A stretch of DNA of 64,000 bases. It comes from Balneola sp. GTDB lineage: Bacteria > Bacteroidota > Rhodothermia > Balneolales > Balneolaceae. The notes under the pieces were generated by a model that was not told where the DNA came from, ran no database searches, and worked only from the letters and a program-made list of their open reading frames with translations. Both the position numbers and the translations under genes were made by a program. Below are positions 35,786-44,029 of the stretch, piece by piece. How positions within the stretch are numbered: the first letter of the stretch is position 1; every line of letters begins with the position of its first letter. The DNA is taken from NCBI GenBank assembly GCA_017643645.1, contig JAEPNB010000007.1, forward strand, positions 62,001-126,000, given 5' to 3'.

Positions 35786-35809
35786 GTACTTTTGTCGGTA
35801 CAAAAGTAC
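35786..35809. repeat. Perfect 10-bp hairpin
   Basis: GTACTTTTGT-CGGT-ACAAAAGTAC, directly downstream of the palindromic element. Its right arm GGTACAAAAGTAC recurs exactly at 39224-39236. Confidence 0.8.
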
Positions 35810-36192
35810 ATAGATTCATGGGACTGAATCTTTTTAAATGGCTTGACTTAGCACAAGGGTACCTACTTTTGTCTTGATATCCCGTTCGAATGGGATAAAA
35901 GATCAAGCCGAAGTATATAAGACAGGTTCACTGATCATGCGCTGAATAATCCTAAAGGTCGTCGTACATTCTGAGAAAATGATGAGGCTCTTAACCAGAA
36001 AGGACTATCCCTGCTTCGCAGACGCATACGGATCATGTTCTCTAATCCGTCTTAAATACTAAGGGCGAATTTTTCCAAAACTATCACTATTTAAATGTCA
36101 ACGAATTGCATGACATCTATATGGATAACTATCATATATAAAATAGAAAGGATTTATTGCAAACCATTACTGATTCTCGATATCAATAATAG

Positions 36193-36200
36193 TATCTTTG
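36193..36200 (+). promoter_or_regulatory. Bacteroidota-type -7 box before the M16 peptidase gene
   Basis: TATCTTTG, identical to the box upstream of rpsO, 40 bases before the ATG at 36241. A convincing -33 TTTG was not seen; CTGATT lies about 20 bases upstream. Confidence 0.45.
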
Positions 36201-36240
36201 AACACATTAAAAAATAATAGAAGTACTCGTTTAATTCCTT

Positions 36241-37488
36241 ATGGAAAACCTTAAAGAAATTGATTTTGTAACCAAGACCACTCTTCCGAATGGTCTTAGA
36301 ATTGTAACAGAAAAAATAGAAAGTGTTAAGAGCATTTCTGTTGGAATCTGGGTAAAAACCGGATCCAGAAATGAAACTCCTAAACAAGCGGGAATTACAC
36401 ATTTTCTGGAGCATATGTTGTTTAAAGGAACTGATAAACGCTCTGCTTACGACATAGCTCTGAGCATGGAATCTGTGGGTGGATATCTGAACGCTTTCAC
36501 ATCATCCGAATACACCTGCTATTTTGCACGTTGTGTAAATACACAGATCGAAAGAGCTTTGGATGTGCTTTCTGATATGGTTTTGAATCCAAGTTTTCCG
36601 GAGGAGGAAGTTGAAAAAGAGAAGAAAGTCGTTATCGAGGAGATGAAAATGTACAGAGATTCTCCGGATGATTATCTTTTTGAGGAATATAATACCAGAA
36701 TGTTCCAGGGACATGAACTAGGTCGTCCGGTACTTGGACTTGAAGAAACAGTTTCATCGTTTACCCGAGAAGATCTGTATGAGTATATGGAAGAAAGATA
36801 TCGTGCCGGAAATTTACTGATCTCTGTTGCCGGAAATGTAGAACATGAGGAAGTTGTTAAATTAGTTTCAGAATATTTGGGAGATCTTCCTGCTCTGGAT
36901 GTTGATAACGAAGAACAGCCACTGAATGAGTTTGATACAAGTAAACTAGAACTCACAAAACCGATCGAACAAACGCATTATATTTTAGGAAGGAGAGGAT
37001 TGAATTTTGATCACGATGATAAATATTTGCTGCTACTCGCTAATACTATTCTTGGTGGTGGAATGAGTTCAAGACTCCATCAGAATGTGCGTGAAAAATA
37101 CGGTTACTGCTATTCTATTCAGACGTTTAACCAATCTTATACTGACTCCGGAATGTGGGGCGTGTATGTAGGAACGGATAAAGATTATGTTGAGCATGTT
37201 CACGAATTGGTCGTGGCAGAGTTGAAATCTATTAGCGAAGAATTAGTACCGGAAAAAGAACTTGAAGAAGCTAAATCTCAATTAAAAGGAAAACTGCTAC
37301 TTTCTCAGGAAAATACCAGTAACCGAATGATGAGATTAGCAAAAAGTGAACTATATTTTGACCGTTTTGTAACTTTGGATGAGCTGGTTGAAAACATTGA
37401 TACAGTTACATCAGAACAGATTTTACAATTTTCAAAAGATTTCTTTGACCAGAAATACTTTATGGAAGCAGTCTTAACCCCGGAATAA
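36241..37488 (+). CDS. M16 family zinc peptidase (processing-peptidase-like)
   Basis: A 415-residue insulinase-family protease. The inverted zinc motif HxxEH is His54-Phe-Leu-Glu57-His58 in HFLEHMLFKGT, and the downstream zinc Glu lies in KKVVIEEMKMYRDSP near residue 130. The second M16 domain covers about 190-380, with YILGRRGL and GGGMSSRLHQNVREKYGYCYS. The length fits the single-chain bacterial pitrilysin-like/YmxG type. No signal peptide is seen, so it is cytoplasmic or uses an unusual route. Confidence 0.94.
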   Translation: MENLKEIDFVTKTTLPNGLRIVTEKIESVKSISVGIWVKTGSRNETPKQAGITHFLEHMLFKGTDKRSAYDIALSMESVGGYLNAFTSSEYTCYFARCVNTQIERALDVLSDMVLNPSFPEEEVEKEKKVVIEEMKMYRDSPDDYLFEEYNTRMFQGHELGRPVLGLEETVSSFTREDLYEYMEERYRAGNLLISVAGNVEHEEVVKLVSEYLGDLPALDVDNEEQPLNEFDTSKLELTKPIEQTHYILGRRGLNFDHDDKYLLLLANTILGGGMSSRLHQNVREKYGYCYSIQTFNQSYTDSGMWGVYVGTDKDYVEHVHELVVAELKSISEELVPEKELEEAKSQLKGKLLLSQENTSNRMMRLAKSELYFDRFVTLDELVENIDTVTSEQILQFSKDFFDQKYFMEAVLTPE

Positions 37489-37492
37489 ATTG

Positions 37493-37568
37493 GTCATCCT
37501 GAGGATACTTCCGAAGGATCTGCTCAAACCAATTGATGTGCAGATTCTTCGCTTTCGCTCAGAATGAC
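37493..37568. repeat. Dispersed intergenic repeat with complementary ends
   Basis: Begins GTCATCCTGAG (37493-37503) and ends CTCAGAATGAC (37558-37568), imperfectly complementary. The interior has GAAGGATCTG and CAGATTCTTCG. This type of 70-100 bp palindromic intergenic repeat is common in Bacteroidota-like genomes. A decayed relative occurs at about 35429-35492. Confidence 0.7.
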
Positions 37569-37593
37569 TTAAATATTTTATGATATTTTGAAA

Positions 37594-39090
37594 ATGACTT
37601 ATATAAACAGATTAAGCGAACACGTTGATAAGCAAGTAACTTTAAAAGGCTGGGTTTATAACTATCGAAGTAGTGGTAGTCTGGTATTTATTGAAATGAG
37701 AGATGGAACAGGAATCACTCAGTGTGTGGTTGCAAAAGATGATGTTTCAGAATCTGATTGGGAAGCTGCAACTTCGCTTCGCCAGGAAAGCTCGCTTGAA
37801 ATTACCGGTACAGTTAAAGCTGATGACAGAAGTATCGGCGGACATGAAATTCATGTTTCTGAAGTAAAAGTGGTACAGATCGCTGAAGATTATCCGATCA
37901 CACCAAAAGAACACGGCGTTGAGTTTTTGATGAATAACCGTCATTTGTGGTTGCGTAGCCAACGTCAGTGGGCAGCTATGAGAGTTCGTAATGAGATCAT
38001 TTTCGCGATTCATACATTTTTCCAGGAGCGAAATTTTGTACAAATGGATTCTCCAATCTTTACCAGTAATGCAGCTGAGGGAAGTACCACTCTTTTTGAA
38101 ACCGATTATTTTGATGAAAAAGCGTACTTAGCTCAAACCGGCCAGCTTTACGGCGAAGCTATGGCTATGGCTCATGGATTGATCTATACATTTGGACCAA
38201 CTTTCCGGGCTGAGAAGTCGAAAACTCGTCGCCACCTTACTGAATTCTGGATGATAGAACCTGAAATGGCGTATTATGATCTGGATATGAATATGGATTT
38301 GGCAGAAGATATGATTCGATTCATTACAGCTAAAGTTGTTGAAAAGAGAAAGAACGAATTAGAAATACTTGAAAGAGATATTTCTAAACTCGAGAAAGTA
38401 GCTGAAAATCCTTTCCAGAGAATTACCTATTCAGAAGCTGTTGAACAATTGAAGAGCAAAGAAACTGCTGATATGCTGGATCAAATGATCGAAGATCGTA
38501 AGCAGGAAGAAAAGGACATCAAGCAGGAGAGAGAAGAAATCAAAAAAGAGCACGGTTCTGCTAAGAAATGGAGAAAGAAGCAGATCGATCAACGTGTCAT
38601 TGAAATTGGTCAGCGTTTAGACCAGATTGAAGAAGATTACAGAAATATCCCTCAATGGAAAGAATCTGCTCAAAACTTTGAGTGGGGGAATGACTTTGGC
38701 GGAAGTGACGAAACAGTACTAATGCTTCAGCAAGAAGTTCCGTTGATGGTTCACAGATGGCCTGCTGAGATCAAAGCTTTTTATATGAAGCGTGATCCAG
38801 AAGATGAAAGACTTGTTCTTGGTGTGGATGTTCTTGCTCCGGAAGGATATGGCGAGATAATAGGAGGGAGTCAGCGTGAAGACGATCTGGAATTCTTAGA
38901 AAATCATATCGAAAAACACGATTTACCAATGGATGTATTCGGTTGGTATTTAGATCTGCGGAGATTTGGCTCTGTACCGCATTCAGGCTTCGGCTTAGGT
39001 CTGGAACGAACGGTTGCGTGGCTCTGCGGATTATCTCATGTTAGAGAGACGATTCCGTTTCCAAGAATGATGGGGAGATTGAGGCCGTAA
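37594..39090 (+). CDS. asnS: Asparaginyl-tRNA synthetase
   Basis: A class IIb synthetase of 498 residues charging tRNA-Asn. The N-terminal OB-fold anticodon domain is [20 protein letters not shown]. Motif 2 lies in [20 protein letters not shown] and motif 3 in [16 protein letters not shown] highly charged insertion (about residues 285-365, with [15 protein letters not shown]) interrupts the catalytic domain. An in-frame TTG six bases upstream (37588) is possible, but the ATG at 37594 ([10 protein letters not shown]) matches family starts better. Confidence 0.95.
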   Translation: MTYINRLSEHVDKQVTLKGWVYNYRSSGSLVFIEMRDGTGITQCVVAKDDVSESDWEAATSLRQESSLEITGTVKADDRSIGGHEIHVSEVKVVQIAEDYPITPKEHGVEFLMNNRHLWLRSQRQWAAMRVRNEIIFAIHTFFQERNFVQMDSPIFTSNAAEGSTTLFETDYFDEKAYLAQTGQLYGEAMAMAHGLIYTFGPTFRAEKSKTRRHLTEFWMIEPEMAYYDLDMNMDLAEDMIRFITAKVVEKRKNELEILERDISKLEKVAENPFQRITYSEAVEQLKSKETADMLDQMIEDRKQEEKDIKQEREEIKKEHGSAKKWRKKQIDQRVIEIGQRLDQIEEDYRNIPQWKESAQNFEWGNDFGGSDETVLMLQQEVPLMVHRWPAEIKAFYMKRDPEDERLVLGVDVLAPEGYGEIIGGSQREDDLEFLENHIEKHDLPMDVFGWYLDLRRFGSVPHSGFGLGLERTVAWLCGLSHVRETIPFPRMMGRLRP

Positions 39091-39140
39091 GTTTTAAGAA
39101 ATTTCAAATTTCAAACAGCAAATTTCAAATTTGGACTTCC

Positions 39141-39236
39141 TTGTAGGTGTTAGATAATTCACTAACAATAATTCTTGTTGGGAGTTTTTTGTGCTGGCTT
39201 CTGTGCTGATGAAAATCAGTAGCGGTACAAAAGTAC
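39141..39236. repeat. Relative of the 35.5-kb repeat, lacking the palindrome insert
   Basis: Block 1 (39141-39163) matches 35534-35556 at 22 of 23 positions. Block 2 (39167-39189) matches 35762-35784 at 21 of 23. Block 3, GGTACAAAAGTAC (39224-39236), matches 35797-35809 exactly. Only three bases separate blocks 1 and 2 here against 205 at the other site. Confidence 0.72.
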
Positions 39237-39269
39237 TTCAACAAAGAAACTGAAATTTCTATTCAGGGA

Positions 39270-39461
39270 TTACCCTGTCTTTCCATCTCCATCAATATCT
39301 TTACCAACATGAGTTTCTAAAACCTGAAGCGTCTTGATCAGAAGTGCTCTTGTTTTTTGAAGTTCCTGTTCTAAGATCTCAACCCTATCTTCCAATGTAT
39401 CAGCTTGTGCTTGCTGTTTCTCAAGTTCATCCTGTTGCATTAGGTCAAAGAATATTCCCAT
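39270..39461 (-). CDS. Small coiled-coil protein with DIDGDGKTG tail
   Basis: A 63-residue protein, mostly one heptad-patterned helix (LEKQQAQADTLEDRVEILEQ and on), ending in GKDIDGDGKTG, which resembles a calcium-binding DxDGDG loop. It starts eight bases after the amidohydrolase stop on the same strand, which supports a real operon gene. The family and role are unknown; it may self-associate. Confidence 0.62.
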   Translation of the reverse strand: MGIFFDLMQQDELEKQQAQADTLEDRVEILEQELQKTRALLIKTLQVLETHVGKDIDGDGKTG

Positions 39462-39469
39462 AGTGTTCC

Positions 39470-40861
39470 TTAGTTATTTTTTATTGAATTCATTAAATCA
39501 TTCAGCGCTTTTTCAGAATACCATTTTCCAGCAGCAACTACATTATAAATGGAAGAAGTATTGGTAATATCCTCAAGAGGATTGCTCTCAAGAATAATCA
39601 GATCAGCCATTTTACCTGCTTCAATACTTCCATATTTGTTTTCCAATCCAAAAAATTTGGGTCCGTTTATTACAGAAGTAATTAATGCTTCCTGCGGAGT
39701 AAGCCCTGCGTTTACCAAAAGTTCTAACTCTTTGTGGAGCGATTGACCGGGATAAGTAAATGAGTTGAATGGTCCAGAATCGGAACCGGCAAGAATATTT
39801 ACCCCTGAATCGTACATCGGTTTAACCATATTACTGAAACTTGTTACCCAAAGCGATCTGGTTTGAGTATAGCTGTCTCCACCTCGTTTCGCAGAGTTTA
39901 ATCGTCTTTGATAAGTTTCGATGATATCTGGAGAAATGTAATTCAATAAAGAATCTTTAGAATGATCTGTAATCAATAATTCAGCTAGAGTTTTGCCAAC
40001 ATGAAGGGTAAGGGTAACATAAAAACCTGATTCCCCAAGTTTTTGGTAGGATTCTAATGCCAGTTCAGAATCATAGGTATTCATTAATGGTGTTACCATT
40101 CCGTATCCAACTCCTGCTTCAGTGAGACTATCAGCGATAGAGGAAGTTTCTTTAAGCGCATAATACAAATGTTCAGTTCCATCCAATCCTAGTTTTACCG
40201 CTTCCATCAAATCAGCAGAAAGGGGCATATGTCCGGTAGTTTTTAAACCTCTGGATTCCGCCTCCTTTATAATTTGATAAAATGCTTCTTTAGTAAGGTT
40301 CCCATCATAAATCTTAACAAAGTCTGCATCTATGGTTTCCAGTGAATCAAGTGCTTTCAAAGCTTCTTCTTTATTTGTTACTGAGATAGAACCTTCCCAG
40401 GCAGGACGTGAGCCATCCAACTTAGGACCGGGGGTAAATATTCTTGGACCATTAAGTTCACCTTTTCGGACTCGATCATTCCATTCGTGAATAGCAGGAG
40501 TAATATCTCCGCCACCATCGCGAACCGTGGTTATTCCAAATGCCAGCAAAAGAGGTAATAGATTTTTATTTGCTTCTACGAGTTCTTCACCACCACGAAA
40601 GTGAATATGATTATCCCAAAGTCCGGGCATAACATATTTTCCATTTAAACTGATAATCTGCTCTGAATGATAATTACCAAGATCAGAAGCGTCATCAGTA
40701 GCCAGAATTTTATTTCCTGAGATAGCTATTAATTGGTTTCGAATGATTTCTCCATTTTCTACATCAACAATAGAAACATCAGTGAGTATAAGGTCTGCTT
40801 GTTTTTGAGAAGAACAGGTGATAAAAAAGTAAAAAAGGAAGAGAACAAGGAGTCTATTCAT
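39470..40861 (-). CDS. Amidohydrolase-superfamily lipoprotein (imidazolonepropionase-like)
   Basis: A 463-residue exported protein with a signal peptide ending in a lipobox-like ITCSS (Cys16). Metal ligands of the amidohydrolase barrel are all visible: LWDNHIHFR, DFVKIYDG (Lys), TTGHMPLS, GTEHL and AGSDSG. The C-terminal composite beta domain has GSIEAGKMADLIILESNPLED. Periplasmic members act on dipeptides or other amides, and the substrate here is unknown. It lies four bases downstream of the broken alpha/beta hydrolase gene. Confidence 0.9.
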   Translation of the reverse strand: MNRLLVLFLFYFFITCSSQKQADLILTDVSIVDVENGEIIRNQLIAISGNKILATDDASDLGNYHSEQIISLNGKYVMPGLWDNHIHFRGGEELVEANKNLLPLLLAFGITTVRDGGGDITPAIHEWNDRVRKGELNGPRIFTPGPKLDGSRPAWEGSISVTNKEEALKALDSLETIDADFVKIYDGNLTKEAFYQIIKEAESRGLKTTGHMPLSADLMEAVKLGLDGTEHLYYALKETSSIADSLTEAGVGYGMVTPLMNTYDSELALESYQKLGESGFYVTLTLHVGKTLAELLITDHSKDSLLNYISPDIIETYQRRLNSAKRGGDSYTQTRSLWVTSFSNMVKPMYDSGVNILAGSDSGPFNSFTYPGQSLHKELELLVNAGLTPQEALITSVINGPKFFGLENKYGSIEAGKMADLIILESNPLEDITNTSSIYNVVAAGKWYSEKALNDLMNSIKNN

Positions 40862-40864
40862 AAG

Positions 40865-41780
40865 CTAATTTTGAGTGAGTGATATCAACGAATCTATTTC
40901 GGTAAAATATAATAGTGAATCTTCTAACCAACCATAATGAGAACTGTTTGGTAATATCAGAAGCTTTGAGTGTGTAAATACAGAATGGGCTTTTTCAGAT
41001 ACTGCGACCGGAATAATATCATGTTTTCCTTGCATGATCAGAACAGGGCTTTCAAATTCTTTCAGATATTCAGTTACATCATAACCGATTCTTCTCATAT
41101 CCTGATAGACAAGAGCGTTTATTTCAGAATTTCCTTGAGTCAGGCGTTCTGCAACTTTTGGCACATACGACTCTATCATTTAAGTAAGCCGGTGCCAGAT
41201 ATTTACCTCTCTGTAAACTTGCAAAATAAGTGGTGTCGCCATTTTGAATTTTTCGGGTCCAGTAGTTCAGCGAGTCTCTTTGTAGCGATGTGAGTCTGCC
41301 GGTAATATTTAAAGATGAAAAAAGGCTCATATCCAATCCACCGGAGGAGGATAAGATCAAACCGGACACTCTAGTTGGGTGCTTTGATGTATAATAGGAG
41401 GCTAGTATTCCACCGAAAGAATGTCCCAGAACAACCCATTCTTTAATATTTAATTCTTTTCTGATGGCTTCAATGTCTTTAACCATCAAATCCAGAGTAA
41501 TATTTCGTGAGCTTATTTCAGAAAGTTCAGATTTTCCGGTACCTCGCTGATCGTAAATGATTGCTTTGTAAGATTTCCCTAAAATCTCAGCCAACCCTGA
41601 AAATCCATCACTATTCATTCCCGGTCCGCCATTTATGATCAAAACAGGTACTCCGTCTCCAAACACTCTGAAATGTATTATACCTCCGTTTTCTTCAATA
41701 AATTCAGACTGCTGGGCAACTCCAATCTGTGACAGGAATATAAAAAGCCCGGTAAGAAGTGAGTAGAAAATGTATTTCAT
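40865..41780 (-). pseudogene. Alpha/beta hydrolase (prolyl aminopeptidase-like), frameshifted
   Basis: One gene split into two frames. Residues from 41780 read MKYIFYSLL (signal peptide) through NGGPGMNSDG, YDQRGTGKSE and the nucleophile elbow GHSFGGILAS, then leave the family sequence after LAPAYLN and stop at 41124. The second frame, shifted by one base, continues from about 41180 as ESYVPKVAERLTQGN through LIMQGKHDIIP (acid) to SSHYGWLED (His). Joined, all three catalytic residues are present. A single inserted base near 41180 would explain it. There is no slippery heptamer at the junction, so recent mutation or an assembly error is more likely than recoding. Confidence 0.85.
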
Positions 41781-41893
41781 ATATAATGCTTTTGTCTGAT
41801 GACATAGTAATGAAAATGGTATTTCAAATTTTGTAATAAAGTTTAAGAATTCATCATTTCATTAGAACTCACATTCCTTATCTTCATCACCTG

Positions 41894-42952
41894 ATGGCAG
41901 CGAAAAAACGAAATAGCAATGATATCTATCAGCACTTGATCAAAGAGATCAAGTCTCCTGATATGAAACCGATCTATTATTTATTCGGTGACGAGGAGTT
42001 CTATTTAGATCAGTTGCTGGATAAGTTTTCAAATGTCATCCAACCCCATGAAAAGGATTTTAACTTTGATCTGCTGTATGGACAAGATGTAAGTCCTGCA
42101 AAGGCGTTAGGTGCTGCTCGCAGTTTTCCGATGATGGCAGAGAAAAGAGTACTCATCATTAAGAACTTCTTACAGATCGGAAAGGGAGCAGGGAGTGAAG
42201 GTTCCATTCAGGATTTTATTTCTTACATAGAAAATCCAAATCCCACATGTTTACTCGTTCTGTTTGATACCGGAAAACCGGCCGGGAACACTAACCTTGG
42301 AAAGGCACTATCAAAGAATAAGAATGTAGGCTATTATCAATTTGAAGCCCTGCCTGATTACTTGATTCCGGATTGGGTGATCAGCTGGACAAAATCTCAT
42401 CACAAAAAAACAATTGAGCCGGCTGCCGCTCAATTACTGGCCCAGTTTGTAGGGAATAATTTACAGCTTTTGTCTACTGAAATAGACAAAGTGTGCACTT
42501 TTCTGGACACTTCTGAAAACGTCTCAGAAGCCGCTGTAAAAAAAATAATCGGCTCATATCGCGAGTATACGGCGATTGAGCTCAAAGAAGCGCTCATGAA
42601 GCGTAACTTGGAACAGGCCTTATACATATCGGAACAGATGTTGCAACACACTAAGACAGACACGGGAGAAATTATTCGACTCGTGGGGTTCTTTAACAGT
42701 GTGTTTACAAACATCTGGCAAATTCAAAGGCTTGCTGAGAAAGGCAAAGCCAAGAATCAGATCCAAAGCGAACTCGGTATTGCTAGTGCCTGGTACTTTA
42801 ATAAGCTTTGGGATGATGCTTCGAATTTTCGCTACAGCGATATGCCGCGTGTTTTTGAAGCCCTTTTGGACGCAGATCGCTCCATTAAAGGGTTTACCAC
42901 TTTAGACTCCACTTCGATTTTATTTCTTCTTGTTAAGCGAATCATCGGTTAA
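41894..42952 (+). CDS. holA: DNA polymerase III subunit delta
   Basis: A 352-residue clamp-loader subunit that opens the beta clamp. It has the N-terminal PIYYLFGDEEFYLDQLLDKF, the AAA+-like VLIIKNF region, LAQFVGNNLQLLSTEIDKVC and the C-terminal collar helices. Divergence from E. coli is normal for this family. It lies 50 bases upstream of the ECF sigma factor gene on the same strand. Confidence 0.92.
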   Translation: MAAKKRNSNDIYQHLIKEIKSPDMKPIYYLFGDEEFYLDQLLDKFSNVIQPHEKDFNFDLLYGQDVSPAKALGAARSFPMMAEKRVLIIKNFLQIGKGAGSEGSIQDFISYIENPNPTCLLVLFDTGKPAGNTNLGKALSKNKNVGYYQFEALPDYLIPDWVISWTKSHHKKTIEPAAAQLLAQFVGNNLQLLSTEIDKVCTFLDTSENVSEAAVKKIIGSYREYTAIELKEALMKRNLEQALYISEQMLQHTKTDTGEIIRLVGFFNSVFTNIWQIQRLAEKGKAKNQIQSELGIASAWYFNKLWDDASNFRYSDMPRVFEALLDADRSIKGFTTLDSTSILFLLVKRIIG

Positions 42953-43002
42953 TCCGACTTCGCGCTTCATAACAATTTGAACTAAAACTTAGTGGATTAG
43001 AA

Positions 43003-43614
43003 ATGGACGCATTTAAAGCAGTATCAGTAAAAGATTACAGTGATGAAGATCTGATGGAATATTTCCAGAACGATCACGAACCTGCATTTACAGAACTGGT
43101 CAGACGTTATCAGGACCGCCTTCATAATTTTCTATACAGATATACGCATGACCATCAGGATTGCGAAGATTTAGTTCAGGAAACCTTTCTGAGAGTACAT
43201 AAAAGCAAAGCTTCTTATGAGAGAATTGCGAAGTTTTCTACATGGATGTACACCATCGCTTTAAATCTTGCTAAAAGTTTGTACAAGAAAAAGCAGAGAA
43301 TGTATAAGGTTTCTATTCATAAAGATCCGAATGATTCGGAAGATTTTGAGATGCATATAGAAGATCCAAATATTCTTCCGGATCAGGAATTGCACGAAAA
43401 ATTAAGCCTTGAGCAACTTGAAAAGGCATTAATGTCGTTACCGGAAGATTTCAGAGAGGTAGTTATGTTGAGAGATCTTCAGGATATGACTTACGAAGAA
43501 ATTTCAGAGACTACTGGTATTCCGATGGGTACAGTGAAGTCCAGAATTAACCGTGGTAGAGCTCAGGTTCAACATATGATAGAAAGTTATGTTGATTTGG
43601 GAACTTCTTTCTGA
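43003..43614 (+). CDS. ECF-type RNA polymerase sigma factor
   Basis: A 203-residue sigma-70 family factor with region 2 (FTELVRRYQDRLHNFLYRYT, DCEDLVQETFLRVHKS, FSTWMYTIALNLAKS) and region 4 (LPEDFREVVMLRDLQDMTYE, TGIPMGTVKSRINRGRAQ). There are no extra domains. The next gene, 45 bases downstream, encodes a small acidic protein that may be its regulator. The regulon is unknown. Confidence 0.94.
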   Translation: MDAFKAVSVKDYSDEDLMEYFQNDHEPAFTELVRRYQDRLHNFLYRYTHDHQDCEDLVQETFLRVHKSKASYERIAKFSTWMYTIALNLAKSLYKKKQRMYKVSIHKDPNDSEDFEMHIEDPNILPDQELHEKLSLEQLEKALMSLPEDFREVVMLRDLQDMTYEEISETTGIPMGTVKSRINRGRAQVQHMIESYVDLGTSF

Positions 43615-43659
43615 AAACTGAATACAAGGTAATGAAACAAGACACTAGCATTACCTTTT

Positions 43660-43905
43660 ATGAAATTTTTAGATAAAGAATACCATCCGGTCATAGAAAA
43701 CTATATAGCTGATTACGCTGAAGATAATTTAGAGCTGGTCGAGAGAGCCACTTTCGAAGAGGTGCTTGTTCACGATGACGATCTTCGTGAACTTGCATTC
43801 TCGGCGAAAGAAGGAAAAAGGCTTTTGGGCATGCTTCAGGATATAAAAGCTAAGGAAGGATTTTTAGAGCGATTGAATGATCGGATTGCCCAATCAGAGA
43901 ACTGA
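43660..43905 (+). CDS. Small acidic protein downstream of the sigma factor, possible anti-sigma
   Basis: An 81-residue soluble helical protein rich in Glu and Asp. It lacks both the HxxxCxxC zinc motif and the membrane helix expected of a usual ECF anti-sigma factor. Its placement 45 bases after the sigma gene and directly before a terminator suggests a two-gene unit. Its length and acidity would suit a protein that caps a sigma factor, but there is no direct evidence. No known family recognised. Confidence 0.65.
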   Translation: MKFLDKEYHPVIENYIADYAEDNLELVERATFEEVLVHDDDLRELAFSAKEGKRLLGMLQDIKAKEGFLERLNDRIAQSEN

Positions 43906-43910
43906 TTATT

Positions 43911-43942
43911 AAAAGACGAGGTAATATAGCTTCGTCTTTTTT
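43911..43942 (+). terminator. Intrinsic terminator after the sigma factor operon
   Basis: AAAAGACGA, a 12-base loop, TCGTCTTTT and more T: a 9-bp perfect stem beginning five bases after the stop. Confidence 0.9.
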
Positions 43943-44029
43943 ATTGCTTAAATTTACAGTCCTTTATTTTGAATAGATACTGAGAATCAATTTCTTTCAG
44001 GCTTAGATCAATTAACTAACTAAGCTCTG

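Larger units (their letters stand above)
35422..36240. other. Gene-free region of nested inverted repeats
   Basis: About 820 bases with no credible coding sequence. It holds a degenerate GAAGAGTCTGCACAAC-type repeat remnant (about 35429-35492), the repeat block at 35534, the large palindromic element 35613-35776 and the hairpin at 35786-35809. Further on are a hairpin at 35873-35907 with competing pairings, a small hairpin ACGGAT/ATCCGT at 36028-36050, and the promoter of the M16 gene at 36193. A short minus-strand reading frame at 35626-35811 coincides with the palindrome and is not credible as a gene. Confidence 0.7.

Noticed and set aside
35626-35811. 61-residue minus-strand frame in the palindromic element.
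   Set aside because: It coincides with the inverted repeats; the structure explains the sequence better than a gene.
35877-35896. ATCCCGTTCGAATGGGAT as a tRNA T-arm.
   Set aside because: The loop is eight bases rather than seven and no acceptor, D or anticodon arms can be drawn around it.
40865-41179. Separate 104-residue protein.
   Set aside because: It is the C-terminal part of the alpha/beta hydrolase read in the shifted frame, carrying the acid and His of the triad.
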